From the NCBI GenBank assembly GCA_904420015.1, contig CAJFTS010000014.1, positions 1-34,717 of the forward strand: a DNA stretch of 34,717 nt, read 5' to 3'. The stretch comes from an uncultured Clostridia bacterium. Lineage in GTDB: Bacteria; Bacillota; Clostridia; Oscillospirales; Acutalibacteraceae. Positions 7,840 through 16,831 of this stretch are shown piece by piece (positions within the stretch are counted from its first letter, which is position 1; the number at the start of each line of letters is the position of its first letter). The translations under genes and the position numbers were made by a program. The notes under the pieces were generated by a model. It had not been told where the DNA came from. It was given only the letters and a program-made list of their open reading frames with translations, and did no database searches.

Positions 7840-8661
7840 TCAGGTGGACGCAGCCTCCTGCTGAATTGCTTGTTTTGCTTCGTCCCAGAGCGCATCCAGC
7901 TCCCTGAGGGTCAGCTTTTCCATGGACAGGCCACGTTTTTTCGCCATGGCCTCCACCCGTTCGAACCGGGCGATGAATTTATCGCAGGCGGCCGTCAGCG
8001 TCTCCTCCGCGTCCGCGTCCAAAAAGCGGGAAACGTTCACCGCGGAAAAGAGCACGTCGCCCAGCTCCTCTTTCGCCGCATCCCGGTCGCCGGAAGAAAC
8101 CGCCTCGCGAAGCTCACAGACCTCTTCCTCCAGCTTATCGAGCGCCCCTTCCTCATTGGGCCAGTCAAACCCAACCTTAGCCGCCTTCTGCTGGACCTTG
8201 GCGCTTCGCATCAAAGACGGCAGCGCACGGGAAACCGACTGCATAACCTCGCTTTGCGTATTCTGCCCCTTTTTGCGCTTTTTTATTTCATCCCAGTTTT
8301 TCAGCACCTCGCCGGCTGTATCCGCCTGCACGTCGCTGAAAATATGGGGATGCCGCTCAATGAGCTTTTTGCAGATGCCGTCGGCCACATCCTGAAAATC
8401 GAACCGGCCGGCCTCTTCCTCCATCCGCGCGTGGAACACCACCTGCAGCAGCACGTCGCCCAGCTCCTCGCGCATCAGGTCGTAATCCTGAAGATCAATG
8501 GCCTCAATCGCCTCGTAGGTTTCCTCAATGAAATTTTTCCGAATACTTTCGTGGGTCTGTACCCGGTCCCAGGGGCAGCCCTCGTCCGACCGCAGCAGCG
8601 CCATAATCGCAACCAGATCCTCTACGCCGTACCGGTCCTTATACACAAATGAAACCGCCAT
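7840..8661 (-). CDS. mazG: Nucleoside triphosphate pyrophosphohydrolase MazG
   Basis: House-cleaning enzyme that hydrolyses (d)NTPs to NMPs and pyrophosphate. It has 273 residues with two tandem MazG helical domains. The first has [27 protein letters not shown] followed by [14 protein letters not shown]; the second has [13 protein letters not shown] followed by [12 protein letters not shown]. The EExxE...ExxD metal sites are intact in both. It is shorter than Bacillus YabN because it lacks the N-terminal tetrapyrrole-methylase-like domain. It lies between yabM and hup. Confidence 0.96.
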   Translation of the reverse strand: MAVSFVYKDRYGVEDLVAIMALLRSDEGCPWDRVQTHESIRKNFIEETYEAIEAIDLQDYDLMREELGDVLLQVVFHARMEEEAGRFDFQDVADGICKKLIERHPHIFSDVQADTAGEVLKNWDEIKKRKKGQNTQSEVMQSVSRALPSLMRSAKVQQKAAKVGFDWPNEEGALDKLEEEVCELREAVSSGDRDAAKEELGDVLFSAVNVSRFLDADAEETLTAACDKFIARFERVEAMAKKRGLSMEKLTLRELDALWDEAKQAIQQEAAST

Positions 8662-8714
8662 CGCTTTTTTCCCTTCCTAAAGGCGCCCTTGCAAACCACA
8701 GAGCGCCTGCTATT

Positions 8715-10472
8715 TTACCTTATCCAGCCCCTTTTTGCAAGGGCTTTCGCAATCTTTTCACCCTTAGGGAGCTTTCGAACGTCCTCCAACGTGACGACAC
8801 GGAAAGCAAACAGGGTAACCGCGTACACCACCAGCGCCGCCGCAATCGCCACAATCACCGCAATCTTCGAGGAAATAAACCGCGCCAAAATGCTGTTGAC
8901 CAGATACCCGGTCGCCGCCGTGAAAAGGCCGGCGACAAAGGGACGGAAGAAAACCCGGCTGAACCGCGGCCGTACCTTGGTGGTGCGGCACAGGACGATC
9001 AGCCCCGCGACCACCATAAACAGATAGCTTGCGATGGTGCCGATGGGGGCACCCAAAATGTTGACCGACGGAATGCTGATAAACACCACGTTGCACAAAA
9101 GCTTAATGAGGGCGGACACCACCAAAAGCTTGAGCACTGTGGACGCCTTGCCCACCGCCTGGAGCATGCTGTTGATCGGCCCCACCTGGGTCAGCAAAAT
9201 CACGCCAATCCCAAGCATAGTCAAAAGAGGGGTGGCAATGGCCACCTCGTTGGCGTTGTGAAACAAAAGGCTCATAATCGGCCCGGCCAGCACCGACATG
9301 CCCAAGCCCGCCGGAATGCCGATGATCGCCGTAATGCGCAGCGCCGCTTCCACGTTTTTCTTGGTCCCTTTTGCGTCCCGTTTGGTCCACGAAGAGGTCA
9401 CCGCCGGAATGGCGCTGACGCCGATGGAGGTGGTGATGGTGGGCACCAGGTTGAACATGGTCACCGCCAGGCCGGTATAGCAGCCGTAAAGGAAATTGTT
9501 TAGGTTTGCCGCCGTATAGCCCTCCGGCAGCAGGTGGCCGTACATCCCCATCAGCACATCTGGATTGCTTTCGGAAATGCGCGCCACAATCGACTGAATG
9601 GAAAAGGTGTCGATGACGGCGGTCAGCTGATTGGTCACAGCGCCCAGCGCCACCGGCACGGCGATGGCGAGCAGGGATTTGAGGACCGCCTTCTGCGGCA
9701 TGGGAGGCGGCGACCGGCGCAAATCCTCCTTGCTGATCCCATCCCCGCCCAGCCTGCGGCGGAAAAACAGATAGACGGTTCCAAAGGCGGAGCCCAGCAT
9801 CACCGCAAAGATTGCCGCCGCCGCGGCATACGGATAGGTGGCCTGCTTAGCCAGCTCCTCGGTGGCCACCTGGGTGCCGAACACCACGCCGGTGTCGGCA
9901 AACTGCTGCATACCGATCTGCATCACAAGGCTTGAGAACAAAAGGCCCAGAATCAGCTTGGTCAGCGCCTCGATCACCTGGGAAAATACGGTTGGCACCA
10001 TGTTGGACAGCCCTTGGTAATACCCGCGGTTGACCGACATCATGCAAATGAAAAAGACCGCCGGAGACATGGCCAGCATGCTGTACAAGGCGCCGGGGCT
10101 GTGCATAATGCTCACCGCCAGCGGCGAAATGGCCAGCATCAAAACCGTCCCCGCAAGGCCGGTCACCAAAAAGACCCGGAAGGATACCCGGTAGATGCGT
10201 TTGACGTCCCGGTACCGGTGGAGCACCACATTCTCCGCCACCATTTTGGAAATGGCGACCGGGAACCCGGCGATGGCTACCGTCTGAATCAAGTTGAACA
10301 CCACATAGGCGGAGCTGAAATATCCCATGCCGTCGGCCGATATGATGTCGGTCAGCGGAATTTTAAACAGCGCGCCGATGATCTTGACGATAATGACACC
10401 GGCAATCAGTATAAACGAGCCTTCCAAAAAGCTCTGCCTATTGCGTTTGGCCAACTTACCTTCACTCCCCAC
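8715..10472 (-). CDS. MurJ/SpoVB-family lipid flippase (YabM-like, MOP superfamily)
   Basis: Polytopic membrane transporter of the polysaccharide biosynthesis/stage V sporulation protein B family, probably exporting an undecaprenyl-linked wall precursor. It has about 585 residues with about 14 hydrophobic segments, starting with SFLEGSFILIAGVIIVKIIGALFKIPLTDIIS, the usual N-terminus. The exact start is uncertain: GTG at 10472 has no ribosome site, whereas TTG at 10454 (giving MAKRNRQSF) is preceded by GGGGAG and AAGG. The position upstream of mazG matches yabM of Bacillus; spoVT is absent here and a nucleosidase gene precedes it instead. MurJ versus SpoVB role cannot be decided from sequence. 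Confidence 0.92.
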   Translation of the reverse strand: MGSEGKLAKRNRQSFLEGSFILIAGVIIVKIIGALFKIPLTDIISADGMGYFSSAYVVFNLIQTVAIAGFPVAISKMVAENVVLHRYRDVKRIYRVSFRVFLVTGLAGTVLMLAISPLAVSIMHSPGALYSMLAMSPAVFFICMMSVNRGYYQGLSNMVPTVFSQVIEALTKLILGLLFSSLVMQIGMQQFADTGVVFGTQVATEELAKQATYPYAAAAAIFAVMLGSAFGTVYLFFRRRLGGDGISKEDLRRSPPPMPQKAVLKSLLAIAVPVALGAVTNQLTAVIDTFSIQSIVARISESNPDVLMGMYGHLLPEGYTAANLNNFLYGCYTGLAVTMFNLVPTITTSIGVSAIPAVTSSWTKRDAKGTKKNVEAALRITAIIGIPAGLGMSVLAGPIMSLLFHNANEVAIATPLLTMLGIGVILLTQVGPINSMLQAVGKASTVLKLLVVSALIKLLCNVVFISIPSVNILGAPIGTIASYLFMVVAGLIVLCRTTKVRPRFSRVFFRPFVAGLFTAATGYLVNSILARFISSKIAVIVAIAAALVVYAVTLFAFRVVTLEDVRKLPKGEKIAKALAKRGWIR

Positions 10473-10516
10473 GTCGATTTTGCACGAGAACCGGCGGTCT
10501 CAACCAGGAAACGCCG

Positions 10517-11248
10517 CTATTTCCAGAATGCATCCTGCACAAAGATTTCGTCGAGCAGCTTTTCCACCACCTCAATCAGAGAGGATTCCGCTTTGTCGTT
10601 CATTTCCCGGTAATCCTCCGGGGAATTTTCCGCCGCGTCGTCGCTGACCTTCCGGATGGACAAAAAGGGCACGTCGCACTTGTAACAGACCGAGGCGATG
10701 GCGCCGGTCTCCATATCAAAGGCGGTCAGATCAAATTTGTTTTTATAAAGCTTTTTCTTTTCCTCATTGTTTAAGAAAAAGTCTCCCGTACCCAGACGGC
10801 CGCAGACAATTCCTGGGCAGGCCCTCCGCGCCGCCTCGAGAAGCAGCGGATCGGCGTCATAAAGATAATCCTGATCCGGCTTTCTCGCAAGCTCCATCCC
10901 CATTGCCGTCAGGTCGAAATCCGCCTCCATATATTGGGTCCCGGCCACAATGTCCCCCCTGCGGACATTCGCAATGCCCCCGGACAGGCCGGAATTGAGG
11001 ATTAGGTTGGCGCCGCCTGCAATTTGAAACGAGGCGGACATGGCGGCGTTTACCTTTCCCACGCCGCATTTGACACCCGTCAGCTCAATGGTACGCTCCC
11101 CTTTGTGCAGGCAGATCGTGATAAACTCGTTTTTGCGGTTGACGCCCTCCCGCTTGGCTTCGATCTTCGCACAGTATTCCGCAAAGGGCTTAAACTCCAT
11201 ATTGTCCGCAATAATCAGGCCGATTTTCAGATGTGTTTTCATTGTCAT
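10517..11248 (-). CDS. 5'-methylthioadenosine/S-adenosylhomocysteine nucleosidase-like protein
   Basis: Nucleoside phosphorylase superfamily, MTA/SAH nucleosidase branch, probably cleaving the N-glycosidic bond of adenosine-containing by-products of SAM use. It has 243 residues with the motifs GVGKVNAA, NSGLSGGIA, a purine-site FDMETGAIASVCY (the M-E pair contacts ribose) and SIRKVSDDA with the catalytic aspartate. The ATG at 11246-11248 was chosen because GAGAGG lies 9 bases upstream. It is the first gene after a perfect consensus promoter and probably leads into yabM-mazG-hup. The adjacent upstream gene is purine nucleoside phosphorylase, which fits purine salvage. A different nucleoside substrate is possible. 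Confidence 0.85.
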   Translation of the reverse strand: MTMKTHLKIGLIIADNMEFKPFAEYCAKIEAKREGVNRKNEFITICLHKGERTIELTGVKCGVGKVNAAMSASFQIAGGANLILNSGLSGGIANVRRGDIVAGTQYMEADFDLTAMGMELARKPDQDYLYDADPLLLEAARRACPGIVCGRLGTGDFFLNNEEKKKLYKNKFDLTAFDMETGAIASVCYKCDVPFLSIRKVSDDAAENSPEDYREMNDKAESSLIEVVEKLLDEIFVQDAFWK

Positions 11249-11263
11249 AAGCCCATTCCTCTC

Positions 11264-11283
11264 TGATGCAGCATTTTGCATCA
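11264..11283 (-). other. 5' UTR hairpin before the nucleosidase gene
   Basis: Perfect 7-bp inverted repeat TGATGCA/TGCATCA with a 6-base loop, just downstream of the predicted transcription start and just before the ribosome site. It could protect the mRNA 5' end or modulate translation. Confidence 0.5.
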
Positions 11284-11295
11284 ACATAATTTACC

Positions 11296-11324
11296 ATTAT
11301 ATGAGCCAATTCTTGCCCTGTCAA
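11296..11324 (-). promoter_or_regulatory. Perfect consensus sigma-A promoter of the nucleosidase-yabM unit
   Basis: Minus strand: TTGACA (11324-11319), 17-base spacer, TATAAT (11301-11296). All twelve hexamer bases match consensus. Confidence 0.93.
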
Positions 11325-11361
11325 CGTTTCCCGGCACATTCTGCCATTTGTGCGGATAAAA

Positions 11362-12183
11362 TCATAATAAATTTACAATTTTACGAACCAATCCAGCCAT
11401 TTTCTCCACCGATTTTTCCGCCGTCTGCACCACCTCGCTGCCGGTAAGGGGTGCGCCCGTTATTCCGGCGGCCATATTGGTGATACAGGAGACCGCCAGC
11501 ACCGACAGGCCGCAGTGGGCCGCCCGGATCACCTCCGCTACCGTGGACATCCCCACCGCATCCGCCCCCAGGATGCGCAGCGCCCGGATTTCCGCCGGCG
11601 TCTCATACTGAGGCCCCGGCATGTACGCGTAAACCCCTTCGGAAAGGGGAATGGACAGCTCCGCCGCCGCCCGGCGCGCCGTTTCCCGCAGCCGCGGCGT
11701 ATAGGCGCTCGTCATATCGGGGAACCGGGGCCCCAGCTCCTCCCAGTTTTCCCCGCGCAGGGGGCTGTCGTCAAAGAACTTGATGTGGTCGCAAAGCAGC
11801 ATCAGGTCTCCCGGCTTTAACGACGGGGAGATCCCTCCGGCGGCGTTGGTCAAAAGCAGGTTCTCAACGCCCAGCAATTTGAGCACCGGGACATAGCACG
11901 ATACCTGCTCAAAGGAATACCCCTCGTAGTAATGAAACCGGCCCTCCAGCATCAGGCAGGTCGCCTCCCCCAGCCTTCCGCCATGCAGCCTTCCCTTATG
12001 GGACGGCGCGGTGGATACGGGGAAATGGGGGATTTCTCCGTAGGATAGGGTCGCCCGCTCACGCAGGCTCTCCGCCAGCGGCCCAAGCCCGGAGCCCAAA
12101 ACCACCGCTGTTTTCGGTATTTTTGGCAGCCTGCGCCGGATATATTCCGCACTTTCACGATATGCTTGCAATCGGACATTCAT
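11362..12183 (-). CDS. punA: Purine-nucleoside phosphorylase, trimeric PNP-I type
   Basis: Phosphorolyses inosine and guanosine (and deoxy forms) to base plus (deoxy)ribose-1-phosphate in purine salvage. It has 273 residues, the usual length. Phosphate-site motifs VVLGSGLGPLAE and GRFHYYEGY are present, followed by LTNAAGGISP, MPGPQYETPAEIR, DAVGMSTVAEV and the base-site ITNMAAGI. The ATG has AAGGAG 9 bases upstream. No terminator is obvious between its stop and the nucleosidase promoter. Confidence 0.96.
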   Translation of the reverse strand: MNVRLQAYRESAEYIRRRLPKIPKTAVVLGSGLGPLAESLRERATLSYGEIPHFPVSTAPSHKGRLHGGRLGEATCLMLEGRFHYYEGYSFEQVSCYVPVLKLLGVENLLLTNAAGGISPSLKPGDLMLLCDHIKFFDDSPLRGENWEELGPRFPDMTSAYTPRLRETARRAAAELSIPLSEGVYAYMPGPQYETPAEIRALRILGADAVGMSTVAEVIRAAHCGLSVLAVSCITNMAAGITGAPLTGSEVVQTAEKSVEKMAGLVRKIVNLL

Positions 12184-12583
12184 TCCATATCTCTCCTTTT
12201 CCTCACAGTTAGGCGGGCACTCCGCCGGTCGGCTTTAGCCGCTTTCCCCTGCCCTTCCCTATGCAGCCGAACCTCCTCTGCGATTCCTCCCTGCCGAAAA
12301 GCCTCGGAGATTCTCTTTTATCCCCTTAACCGTCCGCTCTCCCGGAGAGCCGGACAGGGCAAGAAGCCGGCCAAACCGGCAAACCTCTCAAAAAGCCGCA
12401 AGCTCCCGCCGCTTTGGCATTCCCTGCTCTTTCCCCTGTCAGCGGGCCTTCCCCTTTCATTCCGGCTCTCCCATCCATGCAAAAACGGCATTCCTTTGTC
12501 CTCCCGCCCTGCTTGCATCTTGCCGCACACGCTTCCAACCTCCTTCGGGAAACCGGCGGCCGCCTTCCCCCGCCGGACAAGAC
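12184..12583. other. Structured gene-free stretch upstream of punA
   Basis: About 400 bases with no convincing gene. Contains a hairpin at 12332-12355 (two 5-bp stems, loop CCG) and further short GC-rich inverted repeats such as the GCCGG/CCGGC pair just right of it. The pyrimidine-rich plus strand gives a purine-rich RNA leader for punA. I looked for a purine riboswitch and do not see its conserved core. Confidence 0.5.
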
Positions 12584-12617
12584 AAAAACGGGAGCTTTCC
12601 TTCCAAAGCTCCCGTTT
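12584..12617 (-). terminator. Rho-independent terminator of the zinc-ribbon gene
   Basis: Thirteen perfect pairs, 12586-12598 with 12605-12617 (core CGGGAGC), six-base loop, followed on the minus strand by TTTTTGT. Confidence 0.92.
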
Positions 12618-12646
12618 CCTCTGTTCTTACCCAAAACAAACGAGGC

Positions 12647-13141
12647 TTATTCCTCCGCCTCGTCCTTCTTCGGCTCTTCCTTTTCCTCTTCGCCGCAGGT
12701 GCAGGTCTCTTCTTCCTCGTGGGAATCCGGCTCGTCCTCGCTGGCATCCATATAGTCAAAGGAAGAGCAGCCGCCCTCGTCCCCTGCCATTTTCGCCCCG
12801 CATTTGTTGCAGAAAATCGCATCGACGGCATTGACCGACTTACACTTGGGGCAGCGCACCACATTGCGCAGCGCGGCGATGCGGTCGGTGATGTCCGCCA
12901 ATTTCGCATACAGCGCGTCAATCTCCGGAATACTTTCGCGGATGAGCTCATCGGCGTTGTTTTCCGTCTTTGCCGCGTCATACGCAATTTTTCCCAACGC
13001 CTCCAGGCGCTGGCTGATGTCTTTGCTGACCTCCGCCGCGTTGACCTTAAGCTTGGAAAGCTCAACGAACTCGCCGGTCTTTTTGCCCGCCACTTCCGCG
13101 ACGGCCTTTGCCTTGACTACTACATCTTCAAAAACGCCCAT
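12647..13141 (-). CDS. Zinc-ribbon protein with helical N-terminus and acidic tail, unknown function
   Basis: A 164-residue protein of no recognised role. Residues 1-95 are predicted long helices (KAKAVAEVAGKKTGEFVELSK, then EVSKDISQRLEALGKIAYDAAK) resembling a coiled coil. Around residues 97-117 a treble-clef/zinc-ribbon motif has CPKC and CNKC pairs. The tail from about 125 is strongly acidic (SEDEPDSHEEEET) and holds an extra CTC cysteine pair. The ATG has AAGGAG 8 bases upstream. It is monocistronic, with a promoter at 13213-13241 and a strong terminator. There is no signal peptide or membrane segment, so it is probably cytoplasmic and acts in assembly or binding. Confidence 0.8.
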   Translation of the reverse strand: MGVFEDVVVKAKAVAEVAGKKTGEFVELSKLKVNAAEVSKDISQRLEALGKIAYDAAKTENNADELIRESIPEIDALYAKLADITDRIAALRNVVRCPKCKSVNAVDAIFCNKCGAKMAGDEGGCSSFDYMDASEDEPDSHEEEETCTCGEEEKEEPKKDEAEE

Positions 13142-13212
13142 TACGCTCGCTCCTTACTGATTTAAAATCAAAACAGGATCTTGTCATTTGCGCCGCGCGC
13201 GAATGCACCTCT

Positions 13213-13241
13213 ATTATAGACCGCCCGCGCACAAATAGCAA
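13213..13241 (-). promoter_or_regulatory. Sigma-A promoter of the zinc-ribbon gene
   Basis: Minus strand: TTGCTA (13241-13236), 17-base spacer, perfect TATAAT (13218-13213). It starts 9 bases after the stop of the upstream kinase gene. Confidence 0.85.
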
Positions 13242-13249
13242 GCCGCCCG

Positions 13250-14146
13250 TCAACAAAAGGATAAGCCGGTAAACTCCCGCACCATGGAATCCGCCGGCAC
13301 GGTGGAAAGCGGCAAGGGTACAAAACGCTCCAGCTGGCCCACAATCCGGCACAGCTCGTCATAATACGGGTTGCGTCGCTCCACCTGCTTCATCAGCGGC
13401 GCCACCATCGACCGGTAGAGGCAGGGCTCAAAAGCATGAAAGGAATCCATCTCAAACTGCGCCTGGCCGCGGTTTGGCTCGATATACAGCCTCTCTCCCC
13501 GGATCACCTGAGTCCAAAGCTTCATGGTATATTCCGGGCTGGATGCGCGAAACCAATAATCCCGCAGCATCCGCCGGCAAAGCCGCAGGTCCCGGGGGGA
13601 AAGGATCACCTTCCCCTGGCTTAGGAAAGCGGACTTGACGGTGATGAACAGCTTATAGAGCTTGCCCGGGGGCAGCTCCCTGGAAATGACCGGATCAAGG
13701 GCGTGGATCCCCTCGATGACGACGACATCGTGGTCTCCCAGCTCAATGGGCATGGGATCCGGTTCCCGTTTTCCCTGATGGAAATCAAACACCGGAAACT
13801 GCGCCCGTCCCTTTTGCATCAATTCGCTTAAACAGGTTTGAATCAGAGGGATATCCAGTGCATAAACCGATTCCAAATCCCGCGAGCCGTCCTCCAAAAC
13901 CGGCGCCTCGCAGGCCGGGCGGTAAAAGTTGTCGAGGCTGACGATCTTAACCCCCACGCCCCGTCCCTTCAGCGCATCCGCAATCATATGCGCGGTGGTC
14001 GTCTTTCCCGAAGCGGACGGACCGGAAAACATGACCACATGCCGGTTTTCCACATCCGCCGCAATCTGACCGGCCGCTTCCTCCACGCTTTCCCGGAAGT
14101 GTCCGTCCGCCTGGGTGCAGAAAGCTCGGCCATCGGCAGACGCCAT
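13250..14146 (-). CDS. Uridine kinase/phosphoribulokinase-family P-loop kinase
   Basis: A 298-residue nucleoside-kinase-like enzyme. The Walker A motif GPSASGKTT is at about residues 41-49, followed by VSLDNFYRP (uridine-kinase substrate-loop aspartate), DFHQGKREP and the Walker B-like VVVIEGIHALDP. The C-terminal 100 residues (RLCRRMLRDYWFRA onwards) are typical of the Clostridial kinase that usually also has an N-terminal TGS/threonyl-tRNA-synthetase-like domain; here only about 40 residues precede the P-loop, so that domain is missing. Start ATG at 14144-14146: GGAG is 9 bases upstream and overlaps the hemZ stop, implying coupling. An earlier ATG would overlap hemZ by 53 bases. Phosphate acceptor unproven. 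Confidence 0.87.
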   Translation of the reverse strand: MASADGRAFCTQADGHFRESVEEAAGQIAADVENRHVVMFSGPSASGKTTTAHMIADALKGRGVGVKIVSLDNFYRPACEAPVLEDGSRDLESVYALDIPLIQTCLSELMQKGRAQFPVFDFHQGKREPDPMPIELGDHDVVVIEGIHALDPVISRELPPGKLYKLFITVKSAFLSQGKVILSPRDLRLCRRMLRDYWFRASSPEYTMKLWTQVIRGERLYIEPNRGQAQFEMDSFHAFEPCLYRSMVAPLMKQVERRNPYYDELCRIVGQLERFVPLPLSTVPADSMVREFTGLSFC

Positions 14147-14150
14147 GGCG

Positions 14151-15650
14151 TTAATCTCCATCAGCTCCTGCACCAAATGTCGGGTACCGGCCATAGAATT
14201 CATACACCTTCTTCTTTTTCTCTAAGAGTGCCGAAAAGCGCTCGTTGTATTCATATGGGAATTTATAATTGAATATGCGCTCAATATATGGACCGCCCGG
14301 CTCCTTGAGCTTGGTGACGGCCCCCGCCCCCACCGCCAGGATGGTGTGGGTCTCATCCATGATGTACACATTATAAAGCCCGTCGAAGCCGGGCTTGCTG
14401 TATCCGACGTTTTCCAGGTTGCCTAAAGTCCTGCTCTGCCGGTAGAGGTAATAGGGCCTCAGCCCCGCCTCTCCCAACAGGGTTTCGGCGGCTTGCAGCA
14501 TATCCGTTACACGGCTGCCCGCAGTGCGCGCCGCACCCTCCCCGCTCTGGTTTAAGTCGGAGGCCCGCTTGAGGGAGAGGGTATGTACCGTCACGCTCTC
14601 CGGGCCAAGCGCCAGCACCTGCCGCAGGGTGTCGGCAAACCCCTCGGCCGTATCCGCCGGCAGCCCGGCGATCAAGTCCATATTGATGTTGCCGAAGCCT
14701 GCCGCCCGTGCAAGCCGGAACGCCTCCACCGTCTGCCCGGCGGTATGCCGCCGCCCGATGGCGCTGAGCACGCGGTCGTGCATGGTCTGGGGGTTGATGC
14801 TGACGCGGGTGACACCGCCCGCCTTGAGCGCGTCGAGCTTCTCCCTGGTAATGGTGTCCGGCCGTCCGGCCTCCACCGTATATTCGCGTACCGTGCTTAG
14901 GTCAAAATGCTCCCGCACGGCATCCAGCAGCATGGTCAGCTGCCCCGCCGTCAGGGTGGTGGGGGTGCCGCCGCCGAAGTAGACCGTTTCCAGCCGCAGG
15001 TGCAGATCCCTGGCGATCTTCCCCGTCTCCTCGATTTCCCTGCAAAGCAGCCGGACATACTCCGGGATCAGCTTGAAGGTTTTCTCGATCCCCACCGACA
15101 CGAACGAGCAGTAGGCGCACCGGGTGGGGCAGAAGGGGATGGAGATATAAAGGGAAAAGGAATCGGGCCGGGACTTCTGCAAATGCACGTTTTCCGCCTT
15201 GACCGTATGCAGGGACAGCCTTGTTTTCTCCTCCGACACCAAAAGCCGCTCCATAAAGTACCGGGCCGCCGCTTCCTCGCTTCCTTCCTCCGCAATCAGC
15301 CTGCGCATCAGCTTGACCGGGCGCACCCCCGTCAAAATCCCCCATTTCGGGGTAAAGCCCCGCACCGTTGTGAGCACCTCGAACAGGGCCACCGCCATCT
15401 GCCGCTCGCATTCCTTTTCGTAGTCGGTATGGCCGTTGTCCACCTGCCGGGTGCGGCTTTCCCTGGTGACAAAGGCGCGATAGGAGGCGGTCACCAAAGT
15501 GCGCCCCTCTTCCCTTTGCAAAGAGGTGGCAATCACGGTTTCATCCTCCGCCGGCTGGTACACCACCCGGATGCGCTCGTGCGGGTAAAAAACCCGGCAA
15601 AGGTTCTCCATCTCATAATGAAACGAATGTCCGTCAATGAGTAGCGTCAT
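14151..15650 (-). CDS. hemZ: Radical SAM coproporphyrinogen III dehydrogenase-like HemZ
   Basis: Radical SAM enzyme of the HemN/HemW/HemZ group, 499 residues. The cluster motif CPTRCAYC gives C174, C178 and C181. This is followed by YFGGGTPTTL (SAM-binding glycine-rich region), RVSINPQTM and MDLIAGLPADT. A family-specific N-terminal region of about 165 residues precedes the barrel, as in Bacillus HemZ. It may act in oxygen-independent haem synthesis or in an unrelated anaerobic step; no other haem genes are in view. It lies in the conserved recJ-rel-dtd-MBL-hemZ order. The Shine-Dalgarno is weak (GAGAG). Confidence 0.93.
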   Translation of the reverse strand: MTLLIDGHSFHYEMENLCRVFYPHERIRVVYQPAEDETVIATSLQREEGRTLVTASYRAFVTRESRTRQVDNGHTDYEKECERQMAVALFEVLTTVRGFTPKWGILTGVRPVKLMRRLIAEEGSEEAAARYFMERLLVSEEKTRLSLHTVKAENVHLQKSRPDSFSLYISIPFCPTRCAYCSFVSVGIEKTFKLIPEYVRLLCREIEETGKIARDLHLRLETVYFGGGTPTTLTAGQLTMLLDAVREHFDLSTVREYTVEAGRPDTITREKLDALKAGGVTRVSINPQTMHDRVLSAIGRRHTAGQTVEAFRLARAAGFGNINMDLIAGLPADTAEGFADTLRQVLALGPESVTVHTLSLKRASDLNQSGEGAARTAGSRVTDMLQAAETLLGEAGLRPYYLYRQSRTLGNLENVGYSKPGFDGLYNVYIMDETHTILAVGAGAVTKLKEPGGPYIERIFNYKFPYEYNERFSALLEKKKKVYEFYGRYPTFGAGADGD

Positions 15651-15659
15651 GGTATTCTC

Positions 15660-16277
15660 TCAATCTCCGTAAAAATAAGGGTTGTGCTCCCGTTCAAACT
15701 GCAAAGTCGTCTCCTCGTCGTGGCCGGGAAGAACCCGGTAGTCCCCCGGCAGGGCCGCCAGCCTTTGCAGGGATTTGCACAGGGTCGGATAGCTGCCGTC
15801 GGCAAAGTCGGTACGTCCCACCTCCAGGCGGAAGAGGGTATCCCCGGTAAAAAGCACGTCCCCGCACAGATAGCAGCATCCACCCGCCGAATGGCCCGGG
15901 GTATGGATGACCCGGATGGTAAGGTTCCCTACCTGCAGCGTATCCCCGTCGTGCAGCCGCACGTCGGTATGGATGGGGGGCAGATCCCGGCCGAACATCT
16001 TTGAAACGTTTCGCGCCGGATCGTTGATGGCGTCCGCCGCATCCGTATGCATGGCCACCAGCGCCCCCGTAGCCTCCCGCACATCCGGCAGGGCGGCAAA
16101 ATGGTCGAAATGGGCGTGGGTGAGTAAAATATATTTGACGCGGTACCCTTCGGCGGCGGACACGATCTTGCCCGGGCAGGAGCCCGGATCAATCACAGCC
16201 GCCTCCTTGGTTTCCTCGTCCGCCAGCAGATAGCAGTTGGCAGCAAAGCCGCCCACCTTCATCTTTGTGATCTTCAT
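15660..16277 (-). CDS. Metallo-beta-lactamase-fold hydrolase (YqgX/glyoxalase II-like)
   Basis: A 205-residue zinc hydrolase with the hallmark THAHFDH (HxHxDH) metal motif at about 54-60, then IHTPGHSAGG, GDTLF with the bridging aspartate, and VLPGHDEET supplying the last histidine. It resembles hydroxyacylglutathione hydrolases and YqgX, probably a thioesterase, but the substrate is unknown in organisms without glutathione. The ATG has GGAGG 7 bases upstream. It sits between the Nudix gene and hemZ (9-base gap). Confidence 0.93.
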   Translation of the reverse strand: MKITKMKVGGFAANCYLLADEETKEAAVIDPGSCPGKIVSAAEGYRVKYILLTHAHFDHFAALPDVREATGALVAMHTDAADAINDPARNVSKMFGRDLPPIHTDVRLHDGDTLQVGNLTIRVIHTPGHSAGGCCYLCGDVLFTGDTLFRLEVGRTDFADGSYPTLCKSLQRLAALPGDYRVLPGHDEETTLQFEREHNPYFYGD

Positions 16278-16301
16278 AGTCCTTCCTCCATCACGTGCAA
16301 G

Positions 16302-16790
16302 CTATACTGAAAAAAGCAGATCAAAGTATTCCCTGCCGTAGTTGTGGAATTCGCCCGACTGGACCATCTCGGTAATCTCCCTGCGGCTGGCCCACTTGAC
16401 CGCCTCCACCTCCTCCTTTTGCAGCACCAAGGCGGACACGTCCACCGGCTGGGTCAGCAGATAGACGTCGGCGAAATCCTGCCGGCGCATCAGCCGGCGG
16501 ACAAAACGAAACCGCTCCGGCGGCGCGTCGATGCCCAGTTCCTCCTTGGCCTCCCGCACTGCGGTGGTGAGGCTGTCCTCCCCCGCCACCACCGAGCCGC
16601 TGGTGGACGACCATTTTCCCGGCATGGAAAAGACCGTCTTGGCCCGCTTTTGAATGAGGTATTCCCCCTTCTCGTTCTTTGCCCAGATATGCACGACCAG
16701 GTGATAGTCGCCCCGTTTAATCCGGTCGCCCCGTACCATGGTACGGCCGGTCTTGTTTCCTTTTTCGTCCAGAATATCCCATAGCTCCAT
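16302..16790 (-). CDS. Nudix hydrolase
   Basis: A 162-residue Nudix pyrophosphohydrolase. A complete Nudix box is present at about 66-88: G-x5-E-x7-REAKEELGI. The start of the protein (ELWDILDEKGNKTGRT) resembles the IPP-isomerase-like/YfcD group, whose substrates are uncertain. The ATG at 16788-16790 was preferred because AAGGTG is 8 bases upstream; a GTG two codons earlier has the site too close. Gaps to neighbours are 24 and 41 bases, so it belongs to the operon. Confidence 0.92.
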   Translation of the reverse strand: MELWDILDEKGNKTGRTMVRGDRIKRGDYHLVVHIWAKNEKGEYLIQKRAKTVFSMPGKWSSTSGSVVAGEDSLTTAVREAKEELGIDAPPERFRFVRRLMRRQDFADVYLLTQPVDVSALVLQKEEVEAVKWASRREITEMVQSGEFHNYGREYFDLLFSV

Positions 16791-16831
16791 ATCCACACCA
16801 CCTTCTTTGAATTACAAGCTTCGTTGTTATT

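Noticed and set aside
12184..12583. A purine riboswitch upstream of punA
   Set aside because: The conserved three-way junction core is not visible; only unrelated GC-rich hairpins are present.
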